From contig CAZIAD010000004.1 of NCBI GenBank assembly GCA_964537555.1, positions 90,523 to 154,522 on the forward strand: a stretch of 64,000 nucleotides of DNA. The letters are read 5' to 3'. The notes below the pieces were generated by a model that worked only from the letters and a program-made list of their open reading frames with translations, ran no database searches and had not been told where the DNA came from. The stretch is from CAYRWR01 sp964537555. Lineage in GTDB: Bacteria; Spirochaetota; Brevinematia; Brevinematales; CAYRWR01. Below are positions 17,427 through 26,011 of this stretch, one piece after another; position 1 is the stretch's first letter; each line of letters begins with the position of its first letter. The translations under genes were made by a program, and so were the position numbers.

Positions 17427-18274
17427 TCCTTAGGGCCTCTGCCATTGATGTTGACATTTATAGTCTCATAAGGCAGATCAATATTATTCTTCAGCATCAT
17501 GTTATAAATATGCTCTGTCAATAAATTCCGTAATTCTATGTGTTTCCTCTCATCTTTGATCCACACCATGAATACCAGGCTCAGATTATAGTCATTCATG
17601 CTTTTCAGTATCAGTTGGGGGCCCGGTTCTGATAAAAAGACTTCATTTTCAGGAAGGGAGCTACATATAAGATCCCTTAGATCCTGAATATTGACCAGGG
17701 GGCCTACTGTAAATTCGATATCCAGACGCAGATGAGGGAAATTAGTATAGGAAGCCACCGCTGAGTTGACTATCTGAGAATTAGGGATAGACAGTATCTT
17801 TCCATCCACAGTCAGTATTCGGGTAGAACGCATGGTGATCTCTGTAACGGTACCATATTTTCCCGCGATCTCAATCAGATCATCGATCACAAAAGGTCGG
17901 TCCCAGAAGATAAATATACCTGATATAATATTGGATAGGGCATCTTTGGCCGCAAATCCCAGAGTCAGGCCGGCTACCCCCAGGCTGGCCAGAATAGAAC
18001 CGGTGTCAATCCCGATCTGGCTCAGAGAAGTGATCAGGCCAATGATGATCAGCAGGTATTTTAATGTGGTCATTATAAAACTCTTTATAGTTTTGTCCAC
18101 ACTTACTTTTTTAAAGATCAGGCTCAGAGTCTTTTTTACAAAGAGCCATATTATGATGAAAATACTGAAGGTAATAGTGAAGATCAAAATATTGGGAATG
18201 AATGTGTCGATCAGGTATTTTCCGGTATTCTGCAGGGAAAATAAGGACTGCAGTCGGGCCATTAAAGTTTCCAT
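17423..18274 (-). CDS. MscS-family mechanosensitive channel (second copy)
   Basis: 283 residues. The order is the same as in the first copy: N-terminal hydrophobic helices, TM3 GVAGLTLGFAAKDALSNIISG, then FVIDDLIEIAGKYGTVTEITMRST and SIPNSQIVNSAV. The two copies are clearly diverged in sequence, so this is not a recent duplication. GAGGAG precedes the ATG. It converges on the first mscS with a 4-base overlap of stop codons, and is the only gene on its strand until the PrsW-like gene upstream. Confidence 0.93.
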   Translation of the reverse strand: METLMARLQSLFSLQNTGKYLIDTFIPNILIFTITFSIFIIIWLFVKKTLSLIFKKVSVDKTIKSFIMTTLKYLLIIIGLITSLSQIGIDTGSILASLGVAGLTLGFAAKDALSNIISGIFIFWDRPFVIDDLIEIAGKYGTVTEITMRSTRILTVDGKILSIPNSQIVNSAVASYTNFPHLRLDIEFTVGPLVNIQDLRDLICSSLPENEVFLSEPGPQLILKSMNDYNLSLVFMVWIKDERKHIELRNLLTEHIYNMMLKNNIDLPYETINVNINGRGPKD

Positions 18275-18314
18275 GATGTTCTCCTCTCTAATTTTAAAAT
18301 AAAACAGTGAAATC

Positions 18315-19061
18315 TTATTCTTCCAGGTTCAGGATAATCCCTTCTTTTTTAACAGTATCCAGGGGCATGTTCAGGAGACGTCCGGACATCTCATCATCTC
18401 GGCGCGCCTTCTTAAACAATCTGACCAGCACTACAGCTCCGATGATGAGCAGGGGAATATTCACCAGCAAGGCGGGAGCCAGGCCCCATTCCGGTATAGC
18501 AAAGAGTACGAAATCATAAAGTCCATGTATAAGTACTGCCAGGGCCAGCCCGGTCAGGATGTGGGCAGATTGCTTGTCTTCATCAAAGCGGGCTTTTCCG
18601 ATAAAATACCCCATTATACCTGAGGCAATGGCATGCATGGGGACAGCGGTAAAAGCCCGGATCAAGGCTACTGAGATCCCCCCGTTCATGGTGTAGAGGA
18701 TATTTTCCAGGCAGGCAAAACCCATACTGGCCACCACGGCGTACATAATACCGTCCGTCATTTCATCAAATGCGGGATAAGCCCTGCGTCGCACTACCCA
18801 TAATTTCATGCTTTCTTCTACCAGTCCGGCGATGACAAAGGCCCTGATGAAATGCCCGGCCAGGGGTGATATTCGTATGGCGTTATTTATGGCATCCAGG
18901 CCGCTGGACAATAAGGCGGTGGGAGCTGTGACCACTACCCCCAGGAAAAACACTTTCCATATCATGGACCGGGGTTCAGGCCGGGCCAGATCCATTTTGT
19001 GAAAATACCACATTATTAGTAAAGCCGGTATTATTGCCAGGGCAATGGGTAGGGCCATCAT
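18315..19061 (-). CDS. PrsW-family intramembrane metalloprotease
   Basis: 248 residues with about seven hydrophobic helices. The family motifs are visible: EESMKLWVV (the EExxK-like glutamates), FACLENILY, PMHAIASGIMGYFIGKA and VLIHGLYDF, placing conserved Glu and His residues inside membrane segments. PrsW of Bacillus starts cleavage of an anti-sigma factor; whether that applies here is unknown, although a sigma factor gene lies 4.5 kb away. GAGGAGAC precedes the first of two ATGs. It is upstream of and on the same strand as the second mscS, with about 40 bases between them. Confidence 0.88.
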   Translation of the reverse strand: MMALPIALAIIPALLIMWYFHKMDLARPEPRSMIWKVFFLGVVVTAPTALLSSGLDAINNAIRISPLAGHFIRAFVIAGLVEESMKLWVVRRRAYPAFDEMTDGIMYAVVASMGFACLENILYTMNGGISVALIRAFTAVPMHAIASGIMGYFIGKARFDEDKQSAHILTGLALAVLIHGLYDFVLFAIPEWGLAPALLVNIPLLIIGAVVLVRLFKKARRDDEMSGRLLNMPLDTVKKEGIILNLEE

Positions 19062-19148
19062 TTAAGTCTCCTCTAGGGCATATCCTGATCACTCATTATA
19101 AGATGATTTTATTTATAAAGGCAACTAGTAGCCTAATCCGGTGTTTTT

Positions 19149-19177
19149 TTGATAAAAAGAAGATTTTGACCTATAAT
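19149..19177 (+). promoter_or_regulatory. Predicted promoter of the PII operon
   Basis: TTGATA (19149-19154), 17-base spacer, TATAAT (19172-19177), a perfect -10. It ends 23 bases before the glnB-like start and leaves room for the SD AACGAGGAG. Confidence 0.65.
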
Positions 19178-19200
19178 TTTTCAATAACGAGGAGAACAAA

Positions 19201-19539
19201 ATGGTAAAGATAGACGCGATCATCCGTCCCAATAAACTGACTCCCCTCAAGAACGCTTTTACTGAGATCGGTATACATGGTATGACAGTTTTTGAGGCAG
19301 GCGGATTCGGCAGGCAGAGAGGGCATGAAGAGATCTTCAGGGGACAGGAATACATGGTAGATCTGGTCCCAAAACTACTGATCTCTGTAGTCACTACCGA
19401 AGAGATGATGGAAAATGTGCTTGATACCATTAAGATGGTCTGTTCGACCGGAGAAGTAGGTGATGGCAAGATATTCATCTATGATGTCAAAGATGCCATC
19501 CGCATACGGACCTGGGAAAAAGGGGAAGCAGCCCTCTGA
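19201..19539 (+). CDS. glnB: PII-type nitrogen regulatory protein
   Basis: 112 residues, the usual PII length. It shows the family start MVKIDAIIRPNKL, the T-loop with the uridylylation-type Tyr51 in GQEYMVDLVPK, the TGEVGDGKIFIYDV segment of the B-loop and a C-loop ending in IRIRTWEKGEAAL. PII proteins sense 2-oxoglutarate and ATP/ADP and control nitrogen or carbon partners. No amtB, glnA or uridylyltransferase is adjacent; the next genes are an exported repeat protein and an MFS transporter. The GlnB rather than GlnK assignment is therefore only nominal. Confidence 0.92.
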   Translation: MVKIDAIIRPNKLTPLKNAFTEIGIHGMTVFEAGGFGRQRGHEEIFRGQEYMVDLVPKLLISVVTTEEMMENVLDTIKMVCSTGEVGDGKIFIYDVKDAIRIRTWEKGEAAL

Positions 19540-19541
19540 TC

Positions 19542-20927
19542 ATGATGAGTAAGGCACTTGGCAGCGCACTTATTTCTATTATTCTCATTCTGGGTCTTAC
19601 ACAGTCTTTGCAAGCAGATGTCACTCAGTCGATCCAAAAGGCTGTAGCTCTATTTCCGGAACAGCCGGAGCAGTCTGTCAATATCCTGAAGGCCCATTAT
19701 GAAGCCAGTCCTCAGGAATGGCTGCGTATCAAAAGCCTGCTGCTGGCAGGAGAGCATTATTCACTCTACCATTCTTTTTTAAAATCACTTAGCCCGGAAT
19801 TAAAGGTATATCAGGAGTTAGTCCGGATGGATTTTCTCATGAGGGATCCGGATGCAGCTCTGGGCCATATTCAGGTCTTACTGAGCTGGACGGATCCTGC
19901 CGCTATCGGGAAGAGTTATTCTGAATACCTGATCCGTCCGGAGTTATCAGTCCGGTATACTCCTTATTTGACTAATACCCAGTACCGCCAGATCATTGTC
20001 TGGGCATTTTTGTCCCAGAATAATGTGAGGGGCCTGGATACCATGTTATATAGTCCGGACTTTAGCCGGTACTATGAAAAACAGGAGGTCAGGGACTATA
20101 TCCTGCGCAGCTGGTCCTACCGGAATAGAGATGTAGGGGATCTGCTCACCCGCTATCACCTGGAGTCTGATCCCGACCTGCAGCCCTTTCACCTGGTCTC
20201 ACTGTATATGCGAGGGGATTATAGCGGCATGTTAAAAATCTCTACCCCTCAGAATAAAGAGCAATACAGTGCCCTGGAGATAGACTATCCCTATCTTCTA
20301 TCCAGGGCCAGGTTTTTTCTGGGGCAGTATGATGAGTCTCAGCTGGCTTTGCAAAAGTGTTATTTCCCCTGGCGCTATGATCTGGAAGCACTGAATATGA
20401 TGAACATGATAGGCCTGTCCCAATGGGGAAAAGCCCGTCTCCGGCTCCGGCTGCTAAAGTCCCAGGATGAGCGGGAGTTTTTTGGTATATTCCTGGACCT
20501 GGTGCAGCATAAAACCAATGCCATTCCGGCCCAGCTGGAGCGCTATCATACTCAGGCTGCTATGGCCCGGTCTTATCAGCAGGAGGTGATGTTGATCACC
20601 TATACCTGGTATCAGGATATTAAAAGCCTGGATAAGGTTACAGAGCTCATCCGACAGGATATCCTGCAGAATTTTCATTCGTATCCTGCAGAGCCTGAAT
20701 TGGCAGGGCTGTATAGCGAATACAGGCAGCAAAAATATACCGCTGAATTTAGGGAAAATGTATTGTCTTCTTTTAGTAAATATCAGCAGGCGCTCATCCT
20801 GTCCGGCCAGGGCAAGAGGGATCAGGCCCAAGGAATACTCCTGTCGCTAATGGAAGATGAGCAGGCTTCCTCTCTGATACGATCTCTGGCTGTCTATCAG
20901 CTTAGGGATATCGATCAGGATCAGTGA
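19542..20927 (+). CDS. Exported helical-repeat protein, unknown
   Basis: 461 residues beginning with a signal peptide (LGSALISIILILGLTQSLQA, cut probably after QA). The mature part is helical, rich in Leu, Tyr and Gln, and resembles degenerate TPR repeats, but no clear TPR consensus repeats can be aligned by eye. It starts 2 bases after the PII stop and ends 1 base before the MFS start, so all three are co-transcribed. Its role is unknown; a periplasmic scaffold is one possibility. Confidence 0.7.
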   Translation: MMSKALGSALISIILILGLTQSLQADVTQSIQKAVALFPEQPEQSVNILKAHYEASPQEWLRIKSLLLAGEHYSLYHSFLKSLSPELKVYQELVRMDFLMRDPDAALGHIQVLLSWTDPAAIGKSYSEYLIRPELSVRYTPYLTNTQYRQIIVWAFLSQNNVRGLDTMLYSPDFSRYYEKQEVRDYILRSWSYRNRDVGDLLTRYHLESDPDLQPFHLVSLYMRGDYSGMLKISTPQNKEQYSALEIDYPYLLSRARFFLGQYDESQLALQKCYFPWRYDLEALNMMNMIGLSQWGKARLRLRLLKSQDEREFFGIFLDLVQHKTNAIPAQLERYHTQAAMARSYQQEVMLITYTWYQDIKSLDKVTELIRQDILQNFHSYPAEPELAGLYSEYRQQKYTAEFRENVLSSFSKYQQALILSGQGKRDQAQGILLSLMEDEQASSLIRSLAVYQLRDIDQDQ

Positions 20928-20928
20928 T

Positions 20929-22197
20929 ATGGGCTTTTATCATAAGAAAAATGCCTGGCTGCATATTCTGGATGGAGCCACCTTTTTTATCGGTACCAGT
21001 CTTTGCTCCTTTACTGTGATCATTCCTTCCTATGTCAGCCGCTATACCAGCAATGCTTTTTTACTGGCCCTGGTCCCTTTTTTACTGGAATTCGGGATGT
21101 ATGGGATGCAGCCCGTGACTACTTTCCTGTTTAAAAACTCAGGCTCCCGGAACACTATTAAAATATATTTCTGGACTGAGTTTATTCACAGGCTTAGCTT
21201 TGTAGCGATCGCGCTATCTATATTTTTATTTGGGCATAATAAGAACCTGGCCCTGGCTTCTTTTTTTATCTTCTGGGCAGCATCCAATATAAGCTGGGGT
21301 ATGGCTATACCTCATTGGGTGGATACCCTCAGCATTACAGTCCCTGATAAAGTCAGAGCGGTTTTCCTGGGGCAGAGAGAACTGATCTCCCGTCTGAGCG
21401 GAGTCCTGGCCTCACTGTCTATACCCTTTATTCTGAGTCTGGGAGTATTTCCTTATAATTATGGATATCTCTTTCTCATTTCAGGGCTTTTATTTTCCTC
21501 TGGGGCACTCTTTTTCAGGAAGTTTGAGCCTCTCTATCCCTTTAAGGAAAGAAATCAGGGTATATCAGGCAGTTTCAGCCAGTTTTTAAAGACAGGCTTC
21601 AGGCGACTGTTCAGGCATAAGAGACTGCTTCCCTACCTCTATGCGATATGGGCCCTTACGATATCCCGGCTTACTTATGCCTATTTTACCCCATATATCA
21701 TGAAAAATATACTGCCACAGTACGGACCGGAACATCTGGACAGCCTGGTCAGCATCCTGAATACCACATTACTAATCTTTACCGCTTTTGCCGCATTTCT
21801 GACAGGAAAAGTGATCCATCATCTGGGCCACAGGATTGCCATAATTATGGGTGTGATCAGTATTATCTGTGCCAATGTCCTGGTACTGGGCTGGCATAGC
21901 CTGGCTGCGGCTGTTTTGGCCAATCTGTTCCTGGCCCTCTTCATGGGTAATACTTATATGGTATCTATCAATGTTATCATGGACTTCAGCCATGCTGCAG
22001 AACGCTCTCGGACTACTGCCTTTAACAATGTGATCAATATTGTATTCATTCTGGGCTTCGGGATCATTGGATCGCTGATAGCAGATCACTGGGGATATGG
22101 CGCGGCCTTATGGCTGGTAGTGGTGATAATGATGGCCATATTAGTGGCTGTAATATTCAGTAAAAGACTCTCTCACAGGAACAGGGAACCTGCATAA
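20929..22197 (+). CDS. Major facilitator superfamily-like transporter
   Basis: 422 residues with about twelve hydrophobic helices split by a charged central loop (near residue 200-225), the usual 6+6 MFS layout. The substrate is not evident. The segment GHRIAIIMGVISII in the second half resembles an MFS inter-helix motif. Last gene of the PII-led operon. A PII-regulated permease other than AmtB would be unusual. Confidence 0.8.
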   Translation: MGFYHKKNAWLHILDGATFFIGTSLCSFTVIIPSYVSRYTSNAFLLALVPFLLEFGMYGMQPVTTFLFKNSGSRNTIKIYFWTEFIHRLSFVAIALSIFLFGHNKNLALASFFIFWAASNISWGMAIPHWVDTLSITVPDKVRAVFLGQRELISRLSGVLASLSIPFILSLGVFPYNYGYLFLISGLLFSSGALFFRKFEPLYPFKERNQGISGSFSQFLKTGFRRLFRHKRLLPYLYAIWALTISRLTYAYFTPYIMKNILPQYGPEHLDSLVSILNTTLLIFTAFAAFLTGKVIHHLGHRIAIIMGVISIICANVLVLGWHSLAAAVLANLFLALFMGNTYMVSINVIMDFSHAAERSRTTAFNNVINIVFILGFGIIGSLIADHWGYGAALWLVVVIMMAILVAVIFSKRLSHRNREPA

Positions 22198-22289
22198 AAA
22201 ATAAAAAAAATGCCACTACTAATTGCATTAAAATGAATTGAGTTCTACAATTGGAAATAGAAATAGTTTTCAAAAAATGGGAGCGGTTC

Positions 22290-23426
22290 ATGAGCGGATA
22301 TTTTCCTCCGAAGGGAAGGTCTGATTCTGCGTCTATTAATGATGAGTTGAAGATTCTGGAACGTTCTCCGGTGGTTGAAGCCTTACTGGATTCTGTTTCC
22401 GGCTTATTGGCTATAGTGGATGAAAACCGCCAGATCATATCTGTAAATGATCAATTACTTAAAGATTTCGGTTTCGAGCAGTACAGGGACCTGTTGGGCC
22501 TGAGGCCGGGTGAAGCATTTAAGTGCATTCATTCCCATGATGATGCCCTGGGATGTGGCCATTCAGAGCACTGTCCCAGTTGCGGCCTGGCCCTATCCAT
22601 AGTGCTGAGCGAATTAAGTGAACAGCCTGTGGAACGGATCTGTGCCCTTGATTCCGTGATGGGTAATGAAAATATATCCATGGCGATTAAAGTGCGGTCT
22701 CATCCTATCATGATAGAATCCCGGAGATTTTACCTCATCTTCTTGCAGGATATCAGCAAGAAGACCTTCTGGATTTCCATGGAAAAGATCTTTATCCATG
22801 ACCTGAATAATGTGCTTACCGCGCTCATGGGGACACTGGATCTCATGGAGGCTCAATTGCCGGAAATAGATCCCCACCAGCTAAAAAATGCCGGTACCAT
22901 TGCCCGCCGTATCAAACAGGAAGTAGACCTGCAGCGCACATTTCTTTCCGATATCGATCATCACTGGTCGGTGGAAAACAGCACGATCAGCCTTACAGGC
23001 CTGGCAGATGATCTGCGTAAGGTCTTTATGAAAAACCCTGCTGCTCATGATATCGTACTGGACATCCGGGATCCCGAAGATATCTGCATACAGTCTGATT
23101 ATTCTCTGGTCATGAGAGTCTTATCCAATATGCTTATTAACGCTTTAGAAGCCAGTTCCAGGGGTTCATTTGTAAAATTGTGGGTGGAATGCGAGGAAGA
23201 CCAGGTCTTGTTTCATGTCTGGAATGAATCTTACATCCCTGTAGATATCCAGAAAAGGATTTTTCAGAAGCATTTTAGTTCCAAAAATGAAGAAGGGCAT
23301 GGCCTGGGCACCTATTCCATGAAACTGCTGGGTGAAAAGATCCTCAAGGGTAAGGTATCATTTGTATCTGATCCGGAAGCGGGAACTACCTTTAGCTTTA
23401 TTCTACCCATTCTCAAAGTATCCTGA
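22290..23426 (+). CDS. Cysteine-rich PAS-domain histidine kinase (orphan)
   Basis: About 378 residues. A PAS domain (about 30-150, ALLDSVSGLLAIVDENRQIISVN) contains a cysteine cluster: C in AFKCIHSHD, then GCGHSEHCPSCG. Such clusters bind metal, Fe-S or heme or act in redox sensing in other kinases; which applies here is unknown. The H box is FIHDLNNVLTALMGT with the phospho-accepting His; the N box is NMLINALEAS; the G box is GHGLGTYSMKLLG. No transmembrane segment, so it is cytoplasmic. An upstream TTG (22251) would add 13 residues; the ATG at 22290 with GGGAG is preferred. No regulator gene is adjacent; the nearest is the OmpR-type one at 30500. Confidence 0.88.
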   Translation: MSGYFPPKGRSDSASINDELKILERSPVVEALLDSVSGLLAIVDENRQIISVNDQLLKDFGFEQYRDLLGLRPGEAFKCIHSHDDALGCGHSEHCPSCGLALSIVLSELSEQPVERICALDSVMGNENISMAIKVRSHPIMIESRRFYLIFLQDISKKTFWISMEKIFIHDLNNVLTALMGTLDLMEAQLPEIDPHQLKNAGTIARRIKQEVDLQRTFLSDIDHHWSVENSTISLTGLADDLRKVFMKNPAAHDIVLDIRDPEDICIQSDYSLVMRVLSNMLINALEASSRGSFVKLWVECEEDQVLFHVWNESYIPVDIQKRIFQKHFSSKNEEGHGLGTYSMKLLGEKILKGKVSFVSDPEAGTTFSFILPILKVS

Positions 23427-23502
23427 GCTACCACACATTATTAAAAAAAACAGGCTTTTATTGGAATTGTCAGTGCATTTTTCCGATACAGGAAGTGGGA
23501 GG

Positions 23503-24147
23503 ATGGCATTGTCAAACACCAATATCTACGCCTCTAAGAGTGATGAAGAACTCATCAAGATACTTCACAGTAACAAAGCCGCTGAACATGAGTTTTACAG
23601 GCGTTATCGAATAAAAGCGAGCTGGTTTGTACGTAACTATAAGCTTTCAGCATTGGAAAGGGATGATGTCATTCAGGAAGGGATGATAGGTTTATTCCTG
23701 GCTCTGGAGACCTTTCAGGAAAATAAAAATATTAAGTTTTCGACTTATGCATCGGTATGCATCAAAAACCGGATGCAAAATGCTCTGTCCCGGGTCTGGC
23801 GTATTAACACCCGGACTGATAACCGGCAGGATGTAGAAGATATTATCGGGGGGCAGAATCCCTTTGATGAAGTCCTGATGTCGGATCTGGGGCAGGCCCT
23901 GGAGCAGGCCGTGCAGGATCTGGATAAAAGTGAGAAATTAGTGCTCACCCTCTATCTCGATAAAAAAAGCTATCAGGAGATTGCAAAAGAGCTTGCCATT
24001 TCCACAAAAAAAGTAGATAATATACTTATGCGGCTTAAGTCCAAATTAGCCAGCCGTGTGGCTCAAGGGCCGATTGACTTTTCAGTCAAAGACTGGAATG
24101 AGACATTAAGACATTCATTTCACAGGGGGCTTCGGCATGAAGATTGA
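23503..24147 (+). CDS. Sigma-70 family RNA polymerase sigma factor (SigH-like)
   Basis: About 214 residues. Region 2 reads DDVIQEGMIGLFLALETFQENKNIKFSTYASVCIKNRMQNAL, including the core-binding and -10 recognition helices. Region 4 near the end has LDKSEKLVLTLYLDKKSYQEIAKELAISTKKVDNILMRLKSKL, a classic helix-turn-helix. The order and spacing resemble SigH/RpoE-like small factors more than housekeeping RpoD, and no anti-sigma gene is beside it. The start is uncertain: a GTG at 23473 is in frame, and the SD-like GGGAGG touches the chosen ATG directly. Confidence 0.87.
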   Translation: MALSNTNIYASKSDEELIKILHSNKAAEHEFYRRYRIKASWFVRNYKLSALERDDVIQEGMIGLFLALETFQENKNIKFSTYASVCIKNRMQNALSRVWRINTRTDNRQDVEDIIGGQNPFDEVLMSDLGQALEQAVQDLDKSEKLVLTLYLDKKSYQEIAKELAISTKKVDNILMRLKSKLASRVAQGPIDFSVKDWNETLRHSFHRGLRHED

Positions 24148-24442
24148 TTCCAAAGCACTGGCATTATCCATCGGGATCGTGTTTGCCATAGTAGTCTTGA
24201 TTCTGGGTATGTGGTACTCTCTTACAGGCTTTGCCCAGGGGGTTGTGGATTCCCTGCAGCAGATATACGCCGGACTGATATCTATCCGTTATGATATAAA
24301 TGTTAGTGCCGGGAAAAACCTGGTGTCCAATATTCCCTCCATTTTAATGCTTACCGTCTTTGCTTTTGTGGATGGAATTATCACAGGATTGCTGATTGGC
24401 TTTTTTTACAATCTGTTTATTCCCTCTGCTAAAAAGAAATAA
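24137..24442 (+). CDS. Small two-helix membrane protein (bacteriophage-holin-like family)
   Basis: 101 residues with two hydrophobic segments (about 8-28 and 68-95), the second reading VFAFVDGIITGLLIGFFYNLFI. The WGFVDGFxxG-like segment is typical of small bacterial membrane proteins often labelled holin-like, but there is no phage context here and a lytic role is not supported. It overlaps the end of the sigma factor gene by 11 bases, so the two are translationally coupled. Confidence 0.7.
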   Translation: MKIDSKALALSIGIVFAIVVLILGMWYSLTGFAQGVVDSLQQIYAGLISIRYDINVSAGKNLVSNIPSILMLTVFAFVDGIITGLLIGFFYNLFIPSAKKK

Positions 24443-24460
24443 GAAATACAGGGTTGTGTA

Positions 24461-25249
24461 GTGAAGGTCCTGGATAAGTTAAAAGGAAATATTAAGGCCA
24501 GATTCAAATACCTGGGTGGTGTAGCTGCCCTGATAGTCTTTTCTATATACGAGTATCTCACAGATCCCAAAGGTAAACGTATAGTAAGACAGATCCTTAC
24601 CATGCAGATATTTTTTACCGGGAACCTGGCCCTCCGTATTATTTCTATTGCCGCCTTTTCTCTGGGTGGCGTCACAGTCCTGTTTTTATTTGAACAGATC
24701 AAGAGTTTTGGTGTGGTTGAGTTTAATACTATAGGTACAGTATTGTCCCTGATCATCATCAGGGTGCTGGGCCCTCTGTTTACTGCTATTATAGTGATCG
24801 CCCGCTCAGGAACTGCGGTAGCGGCTGAAATAGCCACCATGAATATTAATGATGAGATGAATGCCCTGGAAATGGAAGGTATAGATACACTGAAGATGCT
24901 TATTTTTCCCAGAATCATGGGTATGGCCATCAGTATGATACTTCTGGTCATCTATTTTGATGCTATTGGGATTTTCGGGGGATTTCTGGTGGGTATACTG
25001 CTGGGAAAGATCTCTCCCCTGATGTTTGTGCAATATGTGGTGAGCTCCCTGTCTTTACTGGACGTGTTTGCAGGGATACTAAAGGCTGCCTTTTTTGGGC
25101 TGTTCGTGTCAGCTATAGCGGTATATCACGGCTTCCAGGCCCAGTTTTCTACCCAGGTCCCTATCGTGACTACGAATGCGGTAGTAAAAGGGATTTTTGC
25201 GGTATTTTTACTGGAAGTGATTTTTGATGTACTGTTGTTTATTAAGTAG
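24461..25249 (+). CDS. mlaE: MlaE-family lipid ABC transporter permease
   Basis: 262 residues. The MlaE core is clear: LGPLFTAIIVIARSGTAVAAEIATMNINDEMNALEMEGID, then five or six hydrophobic helices. It is the inner-membrane channel of a phospholipid transport system between inner and outer membranes. It begins with GTG, 18 bases after the holin-like gene. Followed by its ATPase after 3 bases, then an MCE protein and a TPR lipoprotein, making a four-gene transport operon. Confidence 0.93.
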   Translation: MKVLDKLKGNIKARFKYLGGVAALIVFSIYEYLTDPKGKRIVRQILTMQIFFTGNLALRIISIAAFSLGGVTVLFLFEQIKSFGVVEFNTIGTVLSLIIIRVLGPLFTAIIVIARSGTAVAAEIATMNINDEMNALEMEGIDTLKMLIFPRIMGMAISMILLVIYFDAIGIFGGFLVGILLGKISPLMFVQYVVSSLSLLDVFAGILKAAFFGLFVSAIAVYHGFQAQFSTQVPIVTTNAVVKGIFAVFLLEVIFDVLLFIK

Positions 25250-25252
25250 AAT

Positions 25253-25978
25253 ATGAATAAGATAACTATACAGGATATTTGTCTCAGCTACGGCGATACA
25301 CCCATACTGAAGAATGTCAATCAGGAGATACAGGAAGGAGAGATATTTGCCTTTGTAGGCCCCTCCGGCTGTGGAAAGACTCTCCTGCTCAAGATCCTGT
25401 CGGGACTGACTTTTCCCGATACGGGGCAGGTACTGTATCATGATGAAGTAGTGCATGATTACAATAAGACAAAGATGCTGGACTATCATAAGAAATGCGG
25501 GTTTGTGTTTCAGAACGCGGCCCTGGTGGGAAATATGAGTATCTATGAGAACCTTTCCCTGTACTATACCTACCATACCAGATATACAGAAGATGAGATC
25601 AGGATGAGAGTACAGGATCTGCTGGATACTTTCAAATTCAAAGATGACGTAAATAACCGTCCGGCATCCTTATCTACCGGGGAAAGAATGGTCGTGTCCA
25701 TTATGCGGGCAGTTTCTCATGATCCCGAGATCGTGTTTTGGGATGAACCCCTGGTCAATCTGGATAATGCCACCACCACCCGGGTCAAGAAACTGATGCT
25801 CGAATTAAAAGAAAAGGGAGCTACTCAGGTCCTGGCCACCTATGATGGCAGACTGGCTCTTAGTCTGGCAGATCGTCTGTCAGTACTGGATGAAGGAAGC
25901 ATACTTATGAGTGGTACTCAGGCTGAGATCAAAGCCTGGGATGACCCGGTAGTACGCCATATATTGAATTTGGACTGA
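25253..25978 (+). CDS. mlaF: MlaF-family lipid ABC transporter ATPase
   Basis: 241 residues with Walker A GPSGCGKT near residue 37, the Q loop in GFVFQNAALVGNMSIYENL, the signature LSTGERM (a variant of LSGGQ) and Walker B PEIVFWDEPLVNLD. The D and H loops are weak: the canonical switch His appears as Asp in ATYDGRLAL. In MlaF-type proteins this switch residue is normally His, so this substitution is notable. It pairs with the MlaE-like permease and the MCE protein. Confidence 0.92.
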   Translation: MNKITIQDICLSYGDTPILKNVNQEIQEGEIFAFVGPSGCGKTLLLKILSGLTFPDTGQVLYHDEVVHDYNKTKMLDYHKKCGFVFQNAALVGNMSIYENLSLYYTYHTRYTEDEIRMRVQDLLDTFKFKDDVNNRPASLSTGERMVVSIMRAVSHDPEIVFWDEPLVNLDNATTTRVKKLMLELKEKGATQVLATYDGRLALSLADRLSVLDEGSILMSGTQAEIKAWDDPVVRHILNLD

Positions 25979-26011
25979 ACATCTATTATAATGTACTAAG
26001 AGGAGAGGGAT

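Noticed and set aside
24137..24442. Phage holin / prophage remnant
   Set aside because: Two-helix membrane protein only; no endolysin or phage genes around it.
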